NCBI RefSeq assembly: GCF_007833635.1
Contig: NZ_CP031125.1
Span: 682,001 to 746,000, forward strand
Origin: Candidatus Pelagibacter sp. FZCC0015
GTDB taxonomy: Bacteria > Pseudomonadota > Alphaproteobacteria > Pelagibacterales > Pelagibacteraceae
Length of the DNA: 64,000 bases
Direction: 5' to 3'
Part shown: in pieces, positions 18,048 to 26,294 of the stretch
How positions within the stretch are numbered: the first letter of the stretch is position 1
Layout: each line of letters begins with the position of its first letter
Made by a program: the position numbers and the translations under genes
Notes under the pieces: generated by a model
The model's input: only the letters and a program-made list of their open reading frames with translations
The model's database searches: none
What the model was told of the DNA's origin: nothing

Positions 18048-18572
18048 ATGTCTGAAAAAATGATTGTCAGCTGGGACGAGTACAACAAAACTGTTGAGAA
18101 ACTAGCAATCCAAATTGATGAGAGCGGATATAAACCAACAATACTAGTTGGTATCATGCGTGGAGCAGCGCCTATGATAGATGTTCTAAGTAGAATTTTT
18201 AAACTAAAATGTGCGTATCTTGCAGTTGAGTCTTACAGTGGTAAGGGAGTAGAGGATGAACAGGGCGATATTGTGTTTTCAAGAGAAATGAGCTCGATAG
18301 CACCTAATATGGGTGGAAAAATACTTTTATGTGATGATTTATCTGACACAGGAATTACTTTTAACAAAAGTATAGATTGGTTAAAAAAATACGAACCCAT
18401 TAAGGATAAAATAGAAGACATAAAAACCGCAACATTATTTAAAAAAAAGAAATCAACATTTGAGCCAGACTTCTGTGCAAATAGACTTCCTGATAATCCT
18501 TGGATAGTGCAGCCCTTTGAAATTTATGAAGAATTAAGGATTGAAGAAATCAAAAAAAAACATCAGATATAA
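18048..18572 (+). CDS. purine phosphoribosyltransferase (xanthine/guanine/hypoxanthine type)
   Basis: A 174-residue type I phosphoribosyltransferase with the PRPP-binding motif ILLCDDLSDTGITF at about residues 93-106. An N-terminal PPi loop (VGIMRGAAPM) and a C-terminal NPWIVQPFE, also seen in Gpt-like enzymes, are present. It would salvage a purine base to its nucleotide, competing with the catabolic enzymes for the same imported bases. Position in the purine operon supports xanthine, guanine or hypoxanthine as substrate; which one cannot be settled by eye. It is the last gene of the rightward operon and is followed by a hairpin terminator. Confidence 0.85.
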   Translation: MSEKMIVSWDEYNKTVEKLAIQIDESGYKPTILVGIMRGAAPMIDVLSRIFKLKCAYLAVESYSGKGVEDEQGDIVFSREMSSIAPNMGGKILLCDDLSDTGITFNKSIDWLKKYEPIKDKIEDIKTATLFKKKKSTFEPDFCANRLPDNPWIVQPFEIYEELRIEEIKKKHQI

Positions 18573-18600
18573 AAAAGGCCAGTTAAAAAACCGGCCTTTT
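18573..18600. terminator. bidirectional intrinsic terminator
   Basis: AAAAGGCC at 18573-18580 pairs with GGCCTTTT at 18593-18600, and an inner GTT/AAC extends the stem past one A.C mismatch with an A-rich loop. A T run follows on the + strand, and the flanking A run gives a U tract on the - strand. It lies between the convergent phosphoribosyltransferase and BMP-family genes, so it can serve both. Confidence 0.85.
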
Positions 18601-18623
18601 AAAATTTTTAAATTGAAAACTAA

Positions 18624-19694
18624 TTACTTAGGTATATCTCCTTCAACACCTTTAACGTAAGTCATCATTCCTGCAAGCATTCCATCATCTGCAGTTTTTC
18701 CTTCAGCTACCATTAAATTACCTTTCTGGTCATAAATTGGTCCTGTGAAAGAATGAACTTTACCAGATGCTAAATCTGCTTGAAGTTTTTTTACTTTTGA
18801 TCTTAGGTCAGCTGGCATTTGTGAATCTAAATCTGATATCACAACCATACCATCTCCAATACCATGCCAAGTATCTTTTTGATTCCATGTACCGTTCGCA
18901 ACAGCTTTAACTCTGTCCACGTAATATGGACCCCAATTGTTTTCAACTGAAGTCAATACAGCTTTAGGAGCAAACTTGTCCATATCACTTGCTTGTCCAA
19001 AAGCATATACTCCAGCTTTTTCAGCCATTTGAACAATAGCAGTACTATCTGTATGTTGAGCAATTACATCAGCACCTTGATCGATTAAAGCTTTTGCTGC
19101 CTCTGCTTCTTTACCTGGATCATACCAAGTGAAAGCCCAAACAATTTTAGTTTTAATATTTGGGTTTACTTTTTGAGCTGCTAAAGTAAATGAATTGATA
19201 CCTCTGATAACTTCAGGAATTGGAAAAGATGCAACATAACCAATAACATTTGATTTTGTCATAGTTCCAGCAATTGTTCCTAAGATAGTTCTACCTTCAT
19301 AGAATCTAGCTGCGTATGTAGAAACATTTGCATGTTCTCTTTTGTATCCAGTAGCATGTTCAAATTTTACATTTGGAAACTCTTTTGCAACTTTGTTAGT
19401 TGGATTCATGTATCCAAAACTAGTTGTAAAGATAATGTCATGACCAGAATTAGCTAATTGTCTAAGAACCCTCTCAGCATCAGCACTTTCTGGAACACCT
19501 TCTACGTAAGTTGTTTTAAATCCGGCAGCTTCAACAGCTTTTCTACCCACATCATGCTGATATGTCCATCCATGGTCACCAGTTGGACCAATATAAACAA
19601 ATGCTGCTTTCACATCCTTTGCTATTGCAGCTACAGTCAATGTAAATAATAAAACTAAAGAAGAGACGAAAGAACGAATAAATATTTTATGCAT
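18624..19694 (-). CDS. BMP-family ABC transporter substrate-binding protein (nucleoside/purine type)
   Basis: A 356-residue periplasmic binding protein with a Sec signal peptide (about residues 1-25). The mature part has the BMP-family opening VKAAFVYIGPTGDHGWTYQHD, then VIGYVASFPIPEVIRGINSF, the hinge ending in IVWAFTWYDPGKE, and GADVIAQHTDSTA. BMP-type proteins bind nucleosides or purines. This protein follows two permeases and an ATPase on the same strand, 78 nt behind the last permease. The gap and its strong AGGGGA ribosome site suggest separately tuned, higher expression of the binding protein. Confidence 0.92.
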   Translation of the reverse strand: MHKIFIRSFVSSLVLLFTLTVAAIAKDVKAAFVYIGPTGDHGWTYQHDVGRKAVEAAGFKTTYVEGVPESADAERVLRQLANSGHDIIFTTSFGYMNPTNKVAKEFPNVKFEHATGYKREHANVSTYAARFYEGRTILGTIAGTMTKSNVIGYVASFPIPEVIRGINSFTLAAQKVNPNIKTKIVWAFTWYDPGKEAEAAKALIDQGADVIAQHTDSTAIVQMAEKAGVYAFGQASDMDKFAPKAVLTSVENNWGPYYVDRVKAVANGTWNQKDTWHGIGDGMVVISDLDSQMPADLRSKVKKLQADLASGKVHSFTGPIYDQKGNLMVAEGKTADDGMLAGMMTYVKGVEGDIPK

Positions 19695-19772
19695 AAATTT
19701 ATTTCCCCTTTTGATTTTTTAATAAAATTAAATTTAGATTAAATTATCTAAAAAAAAATAATTATTTTAGAA

Positions 19773-20705
19773 TTAATTGTCTTTATGAAAAGATTTCCCC
19801 AGAGAACTAGGAGTACTTAGCCTAATTTTTCTACTATCACGAGAAATTACAACTAAAACTATTATTGTAACTATGTAAGGTAGAGCTGTTAAAAATTGCA
19901 CAGGAATTCTTACTCCAATTGCTTGCATATGAAATTGAATAATTGTTAATCCACCAAAAATCATAGCACCAATCAAAATTTTAATTGGGTTCCATGTTGA
20001 GAAAACCACCAGAGCTAATGCGATCCAACCTCTTCCGCCTGTCATATTTTCAATCCACTGTGGAGTATAAATCATTGATAAATATGCACCAGCAAGTCCA
20101 CTCATTGCACCTCCGTAAAGAATACATAAGTAACGAACTAACCTTACTTTTATTCCTTGATTAGATGCTGAAACAGGAGAGTCCCCCACAGCTCTTACTA
20201 TTAATCCTATTTTTGTTTTTTTTAAAAAATAGTTAGTCATGAACGGTAGAGCAAAAGCAAAATAAAAAACAATTGAATGTCCAAATAATATTGGACCTAC
20301 AAGTGGTATTGTATCTTTTAAACTTTCAAATAAAACAGGAAATTCTTTTCCAGGAATACCCACAAAATTTTTTCCTATCATCGCTGATATTCCAATTCCA
20401 AATATGGTAAGAGCTAAACCGGTAGCGACATGATTTGTAATTAATGTTTGAGTTAGAAATGCAAAAATAGTTGAGATTAAAACTCCAGCTAACATTGCCC
20501 CAAAAATTGCAATAATTAAACTTCCTGTAACAGTCATTAATGCGAAACCTGAAATAGCACCAATTATCATCATTCCCTCAACACCAAGGTTTAAAACTCC
20601 AGACCTTTCTGTAATTAGTTCGCCACAAGAAGCTAAAATCAAAGGAACAGCGGAGGCCATGATTGATGCAATTATCAGTCCAATAAAATTTATATCAATG
20701 ATCAT
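19773..20705 (-). CDS. ABC transporter permease (nucleoside/purine importer), second subunit
   Basis: A 310-residue permease of the BPD_transp_2 family with about eight helices. The conserved cytoplasmic loop is VRAVGDSPVSASNQGIKVRL, and the protein includes CGELITERSGVLNLGVEGMM near the N-terminus. This ERSGVLNLGxEG motif is typical of the BMP-linked permeases (NupQ-like). It overlaps the upstream permease gene by 4 nt. The pair forms the membrane channel of the importer encoded by this operon. Confidence 0.93.
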   Translation of the reverse strand: MIIDINFIGLIIASIMASAVPLILASCGELITERSGVLNLGVEGMMIIGAISGFALMTVTGSLIIAIFGAMLAGVLISTIFAFLTQTLITNHVATGLALTIFGIGISAMIGKNFVGIPGKEFPVLFESLKDTIPLVGPILFGHSIVFYFAFALPFMTNYFLKKTKIGLIVRAVGDSPVSASNQGIKVRLVRYLCILYGGAMSGLAGAYLSMIYTPQWIENMTGGRGWIALALVVFSTWNPIKILIGAMIFGGLTIIQFHMQAIGVRIPVQFLTALPYIVTIIVLVVISRDSRKIRLSTPSSLGKSFHKDN

Positions 20706-21766
20706 TTTTTTGAACCTATAAATTTAATTTTGAAAAAAAGTAAATAATCTGATGCAAGAAGAAAAAATAAAATCATTCCTTGAAAAACCTGACCAGTATA
20801 TTTAGGTATTTGCATAAATATTTGAGCTGTTTCAGCACCCAGATAAGTTATTGCAACAACTAGAGATGCAAAGATGATACCAACAGGATGTAAACGTCCC
20901 AAAAACGCTACAATTATTGCAGTAAAACCATAATCTGGAGAAATTTCTCTATGAAGCTGTCCGATAGGACCAGTTATTTCTCCAACTCCAGCTAAACCTG
21001 CGCAAGCACCACTTATTAAAAAAACGAGGATGATCATTTTTTTACCTTTGTAACCAGCATATTTTGCTGTCTTTAAACTAAAACCTGAAACTTTCATCTG
21101 GAACCCTAAATATGTTTTATAAAATACAAACCAACTGACAATCACTGCTGCTAAAGCTAAAAATATTCCTGCGTGAATTCTTAGTCCTTCAAATAACAAC
21201 GGAAGTTTAGCAGAGTCACTGAACTGTCTGGTTTCAGGAAAATTAAACCCTTCTGGATTGCTCCAAGGACCAACAACAAGATAGTCCAAAATTAATTTTG
21301 AAACATATACCAACATAAGACTTACTAATATTTCATTTGTATTAAAGTAAGTTTTTAAGATTGCCGGTATTGATGCATACAGCATACCACCAATTGCACC
21401 AGCTAAAATTACTATTGGAAGAATGTAAAACCCTTCTTGTTCATAAAACAATAATGCTACTCCTCCAGAAACTATCGCCCCGAAAGTTAATTGACCTTCA
21501 GCTCCAATATTCCAGTTATTACTTTTAAAACAAAAAGATAAACCGATTGCTATTAAACAAAGCGGTGTAGCTTTTAATAGTAATTCGCTGAAACCATATT
21601 TATCTGCAATTGGAACTATGAAAAAAAATTTTAGAGCTTCAAATGGTTTAAAACCTAAAATAAAAAAAATCAAACCTCCCGCTACTAATGTTAGAAAAAT
21701 AGCTAACACAGGTGTAAAGAAAAAAATAGCTCTTGATGGTTGATCTCTTTTTACGATTTTGATCAA
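20702..21766 (-). CDS. ABC transporter permease (nucleoside/purine importer), first subunit
   Basis: A 354-residue BPD_transp_2 permease with about ten helices. FCFKSNNWNIGAEGQLTFGA near residue 80 is the counterpart of the partner's NLGVEG motif. GFSLKTAKYAGYKGKKMIILVF is the cytoplasmic coupling region, and EITGPIGQLHREISPDYGFTAI follows. It resembles NupP/YufP-type permeases. It overlaps the ATPase gene upstream and the second permease downstream by 4 nt each, so the three are translationally coupled. Confidence 0.93.
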   Translation of the reverse strand: MIKIVKRDQPSRAIFFFTPVLAIFLTLVAGGLIFFILGFKPFEALKFFFIVPIADKYGFSELLLKATPLCLIAIGLSFCFKSNNWNIGAEGQLTFGAIVSGGVALLFYEQEGFYILPIVILAGAIGGMLYASIPAILKTYFNTNEILVSLMLVYVSKLILDYLVVGPWSNPEGFNFPETRQFSDSAKLPLLFEGLRIHAGIFLALAAVIVSWFVFYKTYLGFQMKVSGFSLKTAKYAGYKGKKMIILVFLISGACAGLAGVGEITGPIGQLHREISPDYGFTAIIVAFLGRLHPVGIIFASLVVAITYLGAETAQIFMQIPKYTGQVFQGMILFFLLASDYLLFFKIKFIGSKK

Positions 21767-23253
21767 TTTGCTCCTCCCATTAGTATCCCAAGTTTTTCAG
21801 AGGTTACTTCTTCAGCATTCATAATTTTTGACAATTTTCCTTTATGAATTACTGAAATTTTGTCACTTAATTTTAATAACTCATCAGTGTCTGTAGATAT
21901 TAATATAATTGATTTATTTTGTTCATTGATTTTAATCAATGTTTCGTGGATATAATTTATGGCTCCAACATCTAAACCCCAAGTTGGATTAAAGCAAATT
22001 AATAAATCTGGAGATGTTATTAACTCTCTTCCAATAATTAATTTCTGCAGATTTCCTCCTGACAAAAATTGACTTTTTAACTCTATGTTATCTGTATTAA
22101 CATTAAAGTCCGAAATTATTTTTTTGGAATGTTCCTTAATTTTGTTTTCGTTAATTAATCCATTATTAAAAAAATTTGATGATTTAAAATTATTTAGAGC
22201 CACATTTTCAAAAATTTTCATTTGTGGAATTGCAGCCTGCTCAAGTCTATCTTCTGGAGAAAAGGCCATCAAATATTCTCTTCTCTCTTGAGGATTTAAA
22301 TCTCCTATGTAATTATTATTAAATTCTATACAATTCTTGTCTGATATAATTTCACCACTTAATACTTGAAATAATTCACTTTGACCGTTTCCTGATATAC
22401 CAGCAATTCCTAAACACTCACCTCGATTAACAGAAAAATTAATATCCATTAAATTTGTTTCAAAAGGATCTTCACTTGTAAAATTAAGATTAGTTATCTT
22501 AATCAATTGATCTGATGAAGTTTTTGCTTTTTTTTTCTTAATTGTTTTAAGGTTCTGACCCACCATTTTGTTGGCAAGTGACTCAATATTTTCATTCTTT
22601 ATTTCACTTACAGAAACTAATTTTCCTCTTCTCATTACAGCAACTTCATCACAAAGCTGCATAACTTCCTTTAATTTATGGGTTATATAAATAATTAAAA
22701 TTCCTTCTTCTGAGAATTTTTTCAAAGATAAGAATAATTCACTCGTTTCTTGCTCTGTTAATACTGATGTTGGCTCATCCATAATTAAAACTTTTGGATT
22801 TCTTATCAGACATCTAATTATTTCCACTTTCTGTTTTTGACCTGCTGACAGATTTAGAACAGGAATATCAAGATCAATTGAAAAATTGTATTTTTTCATA
22901 ATTGAATCAATTTTTTCTCTTAAACTTTCCCTTTGTTCATCTGAGTCTATTATTAAGTTTTCAAATACGGACAAAGTTTCAAAAAGATTAAAATGTTGGA
23001 ATACCATTCCAATATCATTTTTTTTTGCATCTAATGGCGAATTGAGCTTTAGATTATTTTTATTTAAATAAATTTCACCTTCATCAGGAATGATGACGCC
23101 TGATAGAATTTTAACTAGTGTAGATTTTCCAGCACCATTTTCTCCAAGAAGAGCATAAATTTTACCACTATTAAACTCTAGCGAAACATTATCGTTTGCA
23201 ACACACCCAGGATATATCTTTGTTACGTTTGAAATTTTAAGGTTTGTATTCAT
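21763..23253 (-). CDS. ABC transporter ATP-binding protein with two nucleotide-binding domains
   Basis: A 496-residue fused double ATPase of the sugar/nucleoside importer type. Domain one has Walker A GENGAGKST (about residue 37), signature LSAGQKQK and Walker B VLIMDEPTSVL. Domain two has a degenerate Walker A (GISGNGQSE), signature LSGGNLQK and a weakened Walker B, LLICFNPTWGLD, with Asn in place of the usual Glu. This asymmetry is normal in NupO/YufO- and RbsA-type ATPases. It lies 3 nt downstream of the deaminase gene and overlaps the first permease by 4 nt. Confidence 0.94.
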   Translation of the reverse strand: MNTNLKISNVTKIYPGCVANDNVSLEFNSGKIYALLGENGAGKSTLVKILSGVIIPDEGEIYLNKNNLKLNSPLDAKKNDIGMVFQHFNLFETLSVFENLIIDSDEQRESLREKIDSIMKKYNFSIDLDIPVLNLSAGQKQKVEIIRCLIRNPKVLIMDEPTSVLTEQETSELFLSLKKFSEEGILIIYITHKLKEVMQLCDEVAVMRRGKLVSVSEIKNENIESLANKMVGQNLKTIKKKKAKTSSDQLIKITNLNFTSEDPFETNLMDINFSVNRGECLGIAGISGNGQSELFQVLSGEIISDKNCIEFNNNYIGDLNPQERREYLMAFSPEDRLEQAAIPQMKIFENVALNNFKSSNFFNNGLINENKIKEHSKKIISDFNVNTDNIELKSQFLSGGNLQKLIIGRELITSPDLLICFNPTWGLDVGAINYIHETLIKINEQNKSIILISTDTDELLKLSDKISVIHKGKLSKIMNAEEVTSEKLGILMGGAN

Positions 23254-23256
23254 TAC

Positions 23257-23847
23257 TTAGTTTAATGGTATAGAATTTTCATTTTTATTTTCCTGGTATT
23301 GATTTGATAAAATTTGATATTTTTTTTTAATTTCGTCTAATTGTTTTAAAATATCTTCTTTTTTTGAAGTAGGTAAATTCTCAATAAGTAAATTTATATT
23401 CTGACTTTTCCAATAGGAATTTTCTTTATTATATTCTCCATCGTTAATTTTAAATACTTCTTTGAGTATATTTAAATCGTGAGGAATTTTAAATTGATCA
23501 TTTGTTTCAGTATACGGAAACACATAATAAAAATTATCAAATCCAGAAAAAGTAATCCCACTCAAACACATGCTACAAGGCTCATGTGAACTTAAGAAGA
23601 TGCAGTCTTTTTCATTTGGTCTTGTCTTTGCATCTAATTCATAAAATTTTTTAAGAGTATGCATTTCTCCATGCCACAATGGATTTTCTATTTCATTGTT
23701 TGTGTCTGCAACTACAAGCGATAAATCATCTTTTTTAATTATTGCTGCACCAAATATTTTACTACCTCTAGCAACACCTTGTTCAGTTAAGGGTAAAATT
23801 TCTTTTGAAAATATATTTAATATTTTTTCTAGGGCTTTTTCATTCAT
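23257..23847 (-). CDS. cytidine/deoxycytidylate deaminase-fold nucleobase deaminase, substrate unknown
   Basis: A 196-residue zinc deaminase: HGEMHTL (about residue 71) supplies the zinc His and catalytic Glu, and SSHEPCSMC (about residues 100-108) the two zinc cysteines. It differs from the GuaD encoded nearby: the region after PCSMC reads LSGITFSGFDNFYYVFPYTE, and there is a C-terminal extension of about 45 charged residues. It is the first gene of the ABC importer operon, which implies that it deaminates something the importer brings in. Candidates are a purine or pyrimidine base or nucleoside; I cannot choose between them. Confidence 0.8.
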   Translation of the reverse strand: MNEKALEKILNIFSKEILPLTEQGVARGSKIFGAAIIKKDDLSLVVADTNNEIENPLWHGEMHTLKKFYELDAKTRPNEKDCIFLSSHEPCSMCLSGITFSGFDNFYYVFPYTETNDQFKIPHDLNILKEVFKINDGEYNKENSYWKSQNINLLIENLPTSKKEDILKQLDEIKKKYQILSNQYQENKNENSIPLN

Positions 23848-23972
23848 ATACTTGAACCATCAAATAAAGAACACAATTGTTACTATAATTAAACTCAAAT
23901 TAATAAGAAATAAATTATTAATACAACTTTAAAGTTAGTAATTTATTAAACAAAAAATGTTAATTTAAACTT

Positions 23973-24278
23973 ATGACAAAATTAAAATCAGCAGTAAGTC
24001 TTCTAATTATCATACTTTTTTTTTCAGGGTGTCAAACTGTTAAAGATAAAACAGATGCTATTGTTGAAAAAGAAAATGAAAAATTAAGTAAATTTCTTGG
24101 AAAATCAGCTAGCGAACTTCAGATGGAGCTTGGAAAACCAGACGAAGACTTTAAAAATGCTAAAGGGAACTTTGAGTTTGTTTATAATAGTAAAAAATAT
24201 CTTGTTCCATGTGAGCGAAGGTTTGAAATAAATTCAGAAAATATAGTTGTGGGTTTTGTTTCAAACGGGTGTTTTTAA
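23973..24278 (+). CDS. small lipoprotein, unknown function
   Basis: A 101-residue predicted lipoprotein with the lipobox FSGC (Cys20). A helical KEN-rich stretch is followed by SASELQMELGKPDEDFKNAKG, which has the flavour of the SmpA/OmlA (BamE-like) fold (L-x-x-x-LGxP-x motif). Two later cysteines (PCERRF and NGCF at the very C-terminus) could form a disulfide. It sits between the importer operon, from which it is divergent, and the NCS2 permease. No specific function can be given. Confidence 0.7.
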   Translation: MTKLKSAVSLLIIILFFSGCQTVKDKTDAIVEKENEKLSKFLGKSASELQMELGKPDEDFKNAKGNFEFVYNSKKYLVPCERRFEINSENIVVGFVSNGCF

Positions 24279-24415
24279 ATTTATTGGTTGAAATAAATCT
24301 GTTCATTATAGGTTTTTTTTACTATTTTAAATGGAGTTATTCTAAACTACTTAGTTTTTTTATATTAATTCATAGTCAGTAATGTAACGTCTATTTAGTT
24401 AACGACGGAGGTTAT
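24279..24415 (+). promoter_or_regulatory. leader region of the NCS2 permease with strong Shine-Dalgarno and possible hairpins
   Basis: A 137-nt gap. AAACTA at 24344-24349 pairs with TAGTTT at 24352-24357, followed by a T run: a weak terminator-like hairpin that may end the upstream lipoprotein transcript. Further down, CGTC (24388-24391) can pair with GACG (24404-24407), which abuts a GGAGG ribosome site at 24407-24411, 4 nt from the ATG. A GGAGG this strong is rare in the window. I did not recognise a known riboswitch; any switching role is speculative. Confidence 0.35.
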
Positions 24416-25738
24416 ATGGCTTCAAGAAAAGCAAAAGTGGGCTCTACAAACAGTCCAGACAAGAAACTTCCATTAAATAAATCCATACCTTTAGGAATTC
24501 AGCACGTACTAGCAATGTTTGCTGGTAATATAACTGTTCCTATTATTGTGGCTGGAGTTTTTGGTCAAACGCCTGAACAAAAAATATTTTTGATTCAAAT
24601 GGCTTTGTTTGTTGCGGGAGTTGCAACAATTATCCAAACAGTTGGATACAAAGAAATTGGTGCAAGACTTCCTATTGTTCAAGGAACCAGTTTTGCATTT
24701 ATACCAATCATGCTACCATTTAAAGCAGCAGGATTAGGTGCAGTATTTACAGCAGCGTTCATTGGAGGAATTTTTCAAATTTTCATTGGAAAAGTTTTAA
24801 AACCAATAAGACATTTATTCCCACCGTTAGTCACAGGTATAGTTGTGCTAATGATTGGATTTAGTTTGCTTAAAGTCGGTTTTATGTATGCAGGTGGAGG
24901 TGGATGGTTAATGAATAATAAACCTGAAATCTTTGCAAATGCAAATCATTTAACGGTTGCCGCTTCAGTGTTCATAGTTGCTATCTTTTTCAATCTTAGA
25001 GGTAAAGGAATGGCTTCTGCAGCTTCAATTTTGATTGGAATAGTAGCTGGCTTCATAGTTGCAGCAGCACTAGGAATGGTTAACTATGGTAAAATTGCAT
25101 CTGCATCATGGTTTGCATTTCCAATGCCACTTCAATATGGAATTGATTTTGTGCCTGGTGCAATAATTCTAATGTTGTTTATGTCAATTGTTACAACGAT
25201 TGAAACAATTGGAGACATAAGCGCTACTACAATGGGTGGTGCTAAACGAGAAGCAACGGATAAAGAAATATCAGGTGGAATTATGGCAGATGGTGTTGGT
25301 ACTGCATTTGGTGCAATATTTAATGCGATGCCAAATACATCCTATTCACAAAATGCTGGACTAGTTGCGTTTACAGGAGTGGTAAGTAGGCACGTTGGAA
25401 CTATTGCAGGAATAGTATTAGTTCTAATGGGATTATTTCCAAAATTAGGTGGAATAATTGCTGCAATGCCAGAGTCTGTAATTGGTGGAGCAGCAATCAT
25501 TATGTTTGGTATGATTGTAGCTGCTGGTATTAAATTGATTTCAAGAGCAGAAATGGATCAAAGAAATTTATTAATCTTAGCTCTTTCTTTGTCTTTTGGA
25601 ATTGGAATGTCATTGTTACCAGACTTTGTGAAAAATATTCCAGATTTTGGAATAAGTTTAAAACTACTGTTAACAACTGGACTTATACCTGCTGGATTAT
25701 TAGCATTTGTTTTAAATGCTATAATGGCAAAGAAATAA
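24416..25738 (+). CDS. NCS2 (NAT) family xanthine/urate-type permease
   Basis: A 440-residue nucleobase:cation symporter with about 12-14 helices. The nucleobase-ascorbate transporter signature appears as QNAGLVAFTGVVSRHVG (about residue 320); TGV-x-SR-x-VG is the form seen in xanthine and uric acid permeases rather than uracil permeases (inference from family patterns). Upstream are ARLPIVQGTSFAFIP and a TTIETIGDISATT helix containing the conserved Glu. It gives the cluster a second import route in addition to the ABC system. It ends 10 nt before a strong hairpin shared with convergent hsp20. Confidence 0.9.
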   Translation: MASRKAKVGSTNSPDKKLPLNKSIPLGIQHVLAMFAGNITVPIIVAGVFGQTPEQKIFLIQMALFVAGVATIIQTVGYKEIGARLPIVQGTSFAFIPIMLPFKAAGLGAVFTAAFIGGIFQIFIGKVLKPIRHLFPPLVTGIVVLMIGFSLLKVGFMYAGGGGWLMNNKPEIFANANHLTVAASVFIVAIFFNLRGKGMASAASILIGIVAGFIVAAALGMVNYGKIASASWFAFPMPLQYGIDFVPGAIILMLFMSIVTTIETIGDISATTMGGAKREATDKEISGGIMADGVGTAFGAIFNAMPNTSYSQNAGLVAFTGVVSRHVGTIAGIVLVLMGLFPKLGGIIAAMPESVIGGAAIIMFGMIVAAGIKLISRAEMDQRNLLILALSLSFGIGMSLLPDFVKNIPDFGISLKLLLTTGLIPAGLLAFVLNAIMAKK

Positions 25739-25748
25739 TTAATTTAAA

Positions 25749-25772
25749 CTTGTGGGGAGAAATCCCCACAAG
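25749..25772. terminator. GC-rich hairpin between convergent genes, probable terminator
   Basis: CTTGTGGGGA (25749-25758) and TCCCCACAAG (25763-25772) form a perfect 10-bp stem closed by a GAAA loop. It stands out as GC-rich in this AT-rich sequence and lies between the convergent NCS2 permease and hsp20. On the - strand it is followed by TTTAAATTAATTATT, a broken U tract; on the + strand the U tract is poor. So termination is better supported for hsp20, and RNA 3' end protection is possible for the permease. Confidence 0.7.
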
Positions 25773-25785
25773 CAAGGTTTAAGAC

Positions 25786-26232
25786 TTATTTAATTTCAAT
25801 AAGCTTCTTTTTTTTATGTTCTGGAATTATTCTTTCACAAGATATTGTTAAAAGACCATCTTTAAGCTCAGCACCATTAACTTTTACATCATCAGCTATA
25901 GTGAATGATCTTGCGAATTGTCTTTGAGAAATACCTTTATGAATAATTTCTCCATTAACATCACTGTCCTCAGATTTATTAACTTGTTTTGTTCTAACTG
26001 TTAATAAATTGTCCTCGAACTCAACCTCAACGTCTTTTTTGCTAAAGCCAGCCAATGCTACTTCAATTGCATAGTTGTCTTTACCTGTCTTTCGGATGTT
26101 GTATGGTGGATAATTTGACTGCATTGTCAAATTCCCATTTCCCAACATATTTTCAAACTGGTCGAACATATCATCAAAACCAATTGAAAAAGGTCTAAGT
26201 GAGTTAAATATAGATAGATCCTTACTTGTCAT
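25786..26232 (-). CDS. Hsp20/IbpA-type small heat shock protein
   Basis: A 148-residue alpha-crystallin-domain protein: SIGFDDMFDQFENML in the N-terminal arm, YPPYNIRKTGKDNYAIEVAL at the start of the crystallin domain, and LAGFSKKDVEVEFEDNLLTV and ELKDGLLTISCERIIPE at its end. Small Hsps hold unfolded proteins for refolding by DnaK and ClpB. The upstream region shows a heat-shock promoter and a ROSE-like leader, so both transcription and translation look temperature-controlled. It is convergent with the NCS2 permease. Confidence 0.95.
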   Translation of the reverse strand: MTSKDLSIFNSLRPFSIGFDDMFDQFENMLGNGNLTMQSNYPPYNIRKTGKDNYAIEVALAGFSKKDVEVEFEDNLLTVRTKQVNKSEDSDVNGEIIHKGISQRQFARSFTIADDVKVNGAELKDGLLTISCERIIPEHKKKKLIEIK

Positions 26233-26236
26233 AATA

Positions 26237-26288
26237 TCCTCCTTTTTTAAGCAAGTTTATTTATGCAAGCCCCATTAGGCGACTTACC
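26237..26288 (-). promoter_or_regulatory. ROSE-like RNA thermometer in the hsp20 leader
   Basis: On the - strand the leader ends with TTGCT (complement of 26250-26254), a short A-rich loop, AGGAG (within the complement of 26237-26243) and then the ATG. TTGCT against AGGAG pairs as U-A, C-G, G.G, U-A, U.G. This is the hallmark arrangement of ROSE elements, where a U(U/C)GCU strand with a G.G mismatch masks the Shine-Dalgarno site. The pairing is seen directly; function is inferred from the family and from the gene it precedes. The leader is short, so it would be a minimal single-hairpin form. Confidence 0.6.
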
Positions 26289-26294
26289 TAACTT

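Noticed and set aside
23911..23945. Inverted repeat TAAATTATTAA / TTAGTAATTTA enclosing palindrome AACTTTAAAGTT in a divergent promoter region
   Set aside because: Short AT-only palindromes are expected often by chance at this base composition; no second copy was found near the other purine promoters.
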